DNA of 64,000 nt from Euptelea pleiosperma (lineage: Eukaryota > Streptophyta > Magnoliopsida > Ranunculales > Eupteleaceae). The position numbers were made by a program, and so were the translations under genes. Location of the stretch: assembly GCA_035048495.1 (NCBI GenBank), contig CM068547.1:19165913-19229912 (forward strand), in the 5' to 3' direction. This document shows, piece after piece, positions 62,175-64,000 of the stretch; positions within the stretch are counted from its first letter, which is position 1; each line of letters begins with the position of its first letter. Under the pieces are notes generated by a model, which searched no databases, was not told where the DNA came from, and was given only the letters and a program-made list of their open reading frames with translations.

Positions 62175-64000
62175 CTTGTGACTTTTTCGCAACCGGACCT
62201 CATAATTAGACCCAAACTCTTCCATTACTATTGTTTCAATAGATTTGAAGTGTTGGCACAGTATTTGGGACAGTCAAAACAACTTACCTCCATCCGTGCG
62301 TCAAAGTCTCAAATTGGACTTAGTTTGTGTGTTACGTTCCTAAGCCTATAACTTGTGACTTTTTTGCAATCAGACCTCGTAATTTTACTCAAACTCTTCC
62401 ATTATTATTGTTTTAACCCATTTGAAGTGTTGGAACAAGATTCGGGACAGGCAAAACAAGTTAGCTACATTCGTGCGTCAACGTCTCAAATTGGACACAG
62501 TTTGTGTTACATTCTGAAGCCATTAACTTGTGACTTTTTCGCAACCGGACCTCGTGATTGGACTCAAACTCTTCTATTACTATTGTTTCAACACATTTGA
62601 AGTGTTGAAACAAGATTCGGGACAGTCAAAACAAGTTAGCTCCATCCGTTCATCAACGTCTAAAATTGGACTCAGTTTGTGTGTTACGTTCCGAACCCTA
62701 TAACTTGTGACTTTTTCGCAACTGGAACTCGTAATTAGACTCGAATTCTTCCATTACTATTGTTTCAACACATTTGAAGTGTTGGAATAAGCTTCGGGAC
62801 AGTTGAAACAAGTTAGCTCCATCCGTTCGTCAACGTCTCAAATTGGACTCAGTTTGTGTGTTACATTCCGAAGCCTATAACTTGTGACTTTTTCGCAACC
62901 GGACCTCATAATTAGACTCATACTCTTCCATTACTATTGTTTCAACATATTTGAAGAGTTGGAACAAGATTCGGAACAGTCGAAACAAGTTAGCTCCATC
63001 CGTTCGTCAACGTCTCAAATTGGACTCAGTTTCTGTGTTACATTCCGAAGCCTATAACTTGTGACTATTTCGCAACCGGACCTAATAATTAGACTCAAAC
63101 TCTTCCATTACTATTGTTTCAACAGATTTGAAGTGTTGGAACAATATTTGGGACAGTCGAAACAAGTTTGCTCCATCCGTACATCAACTTCTCAAATTGG
63201 ACTCAGTTTCTCTGTTGCATTCCGAAGCCTATAACTTGTGACTTTTTCGCAACCGGACCTCGTGATTGGACTCAAACTCTTCTATTACTATTGTTTCAAC
63301 AGATTTGAAGTGTTGGAACAAGATTCGGAACAGTCGAAACAAGTTAGCTACATTCGTGCGTCAACGTCTCAAATTGGACACAGTTTGTGTGTTTCATTCC
63401 GAAGCCAATAACTTGTGACTTTTTCGCAACCGGACCTCGTAATTGGACTCAAACTCTTGTATTACTATTGTTTCAACACATTTGATGTGTTGGAACAAGA
63501 TTCGGGACGGTCAAAACAAGTTAGCTCCATCCGTACGTCAACGTCTCAAATTGGACTCAGTTTCTGTGTTGCATTCCGAAGCCTATAACTTGTGACTTTT
63601 TCGCAACCGGACCTCGTGATTGGACTCAAACTCTTCTATTACTATTGTTTCAACACATTTGAAGTGTTGAAACAAGATTCGGGACAGTCAAAACAAGTTA
63701 GCTCCATCCGTTCGTCAACGTCTAAAATTGGACTCAGTTTGTGTGTTACGTTCCGAACCCTATAACGTGTGACTTTTTCGCAACTGGAACTCGTAATTAG
63801 ACTCGAATTGTTCCATTACTATTGTTTCAACACATTTGAAGTGTTGGAACAAGATTCGGGACAGTCGAAACAAGATAGCTCCATCCGTTCGTCAACGTCT
63901 CAAATTGGACTCAGTTTGTGTGTTACATTCCGAAGCCTATTACTTGTGACTTTTTCGCAACCGGACCTCATAATTAGCCTCAAACTCTTCCATTACTATT
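62175..64000 (+). repeat. Partial third copy of block E, cut by the window end
   Basis: It follows 56336 onward with offset 5838 (56517/62355) until about 62880, then with offset 5484 (57400/62884, 57581/63065). Two monomers present at 57046-57399 are thus missing here. It shares the 2-bp deletion GTTTGTGTTACATTCTG (62503 against 56667), ACTATTTCGC with CTAATAATTAG, and AACGTGTGAC (63765 against 58281). It continues past base 64000. Confidence 0.85.

Larger units (their letters stand above)
1..64000 (+). repeat. 177-bp satellite DNA array filling the window
   Basis: Every stretch read belongs to the same 177-bp tandem repeat, all in one orientation. The period is exact: matching points fall at multiples of 177 (for example 4568, 5630, 7400, 8462 and 9524 are all whole numbers of monomers apart). 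About 361-362 monomers are present. Length exceptions are few: 166-bp monomers with an 11-bp deletion, 212-bp steps, one 67-bp monomer, and indels of 1-2 bp. No retroelement, gene or unique spacer interrupts the array. The strand is arbitrary and follows the frame used here. Long arrays of 170-180 bp monomers with higher-order structure are typical of centromeric or pericentromeric heterochromatin in many eukaryotes. That role is inferred, and the species is not identifiable from the sequence. Confidence 0.99.

Noticed and set aside
1..64000. CRISPR-like array of regularly spaced repeats
   Set aside because: There are no unique spacers. The whole 177-bp period is repeated sequence, with no leader and no cas genes.
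1..64000. Assignment to a named satellite (such as the cucumber 177-bp or the Arabidopsis 178-bp centromere repeat)
   Set aside because: The length alone is similar, and I could not recall a convincing sequence match beyond short strings such as CGCAACC. Naming the organism would be a guess.
1..64000. Inverted monomers or an array orientation switch
   Set aside because: The same-strand anchors CGCAACCGGACC and CATTCCGAAGCC recur throughout, and I saw no reverse-complement anchors.
1..64000. tRNA, rRNA or small RNA genes and promoters
   Set aside because: No such elements are recognisable. T-rich and GTGTGT stretches are part of every monomer and not local signals.

Overview
The whole window is one uninterrupted array of satellite DNA. 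From base 1 to base 64000 it is a head-to-tail, single-orientation tandem repeat with a basic monomer of 177 bp, which gives about 361-362 monomers. I see no unique sequence, gene, RNA gene, transposon, CRISPR array or inverted monomer anywhere. The monomer is about 42% GC (75 of 177 in a consensus made by eye). Reading from the GTGAC that follows the conserved CCTATAACTT, it runs through a CGCAACCGGACC block, an AATTGGACTCA block, a T-rich stretch, a short dyad around ACACATTTGAAGTGTT, a TTCGGGACAGTCGAA block, GCTCCATCCGTGCGTC, a second AATTGGACTCA, and a GTGTGTTACATTCCGAAGCC tail.

A long, gene-free array of nucleosome-sized monomers, organised into higher-order repeats (HORs), is typical of a eukaryotic centromere or pericentromere. 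Several plants have centromeric satellites of 170-180 bp, so a plant is plausible, but I cannot name the family or species from the sequence. Centromere identity is an inference.

Layout. (1) 1-3340 and 10090-12544 are two copies of one block, with monomer-sized insertions and deletions between them. They flank a zone at 4568-10089 dominated by a six-monomer, 1062-bp HOR. (2) 12545-26134 contains a 4.56-kb block present twice (13950-18510 and 21574-26134, offset 7624). Between them lie about 1.7 copies of a ten-monomer, 1757-bp HOR. A third, shortened copy of the block lies at 41290-44335. (3) 27373-36884 is a 4756-bp (27-monomer) unit in perfect tandem duplicate, itself built from the ten-monomer HOR plus other monomers. 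A partial, more diverged continuation runs to about 38300. (4) 38030-41120 is repeated at 44600-47690 (offset 6570-6571). (5) 46600-64000 is a nest of overlapping 3.6-4.5 kb duplications with offsets 3893, 4599/4422 and 5838/5484.

Nothing here encodes a protein with any confidence. Because 177 is 3 x 59, reading frames stay in phase from monomer to monomer. Some monomers have lost the usual in-frame TAA, so apparent ORFs of up to 175 codons arise, but they are copies of the satellite and start at GTG or TTG. The biology lies in the array: repeated segmental amplification by whole numbers of monomers, rare out-of-register junctions copied along with their blocks, a dyad and a CENP-B-box-like palindromic motif in the monomer, and diagnostic variants concentrated at CpG sites. 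Boundaries below were placed by eye and are good to tens of bases unless a junction is stated exactly.
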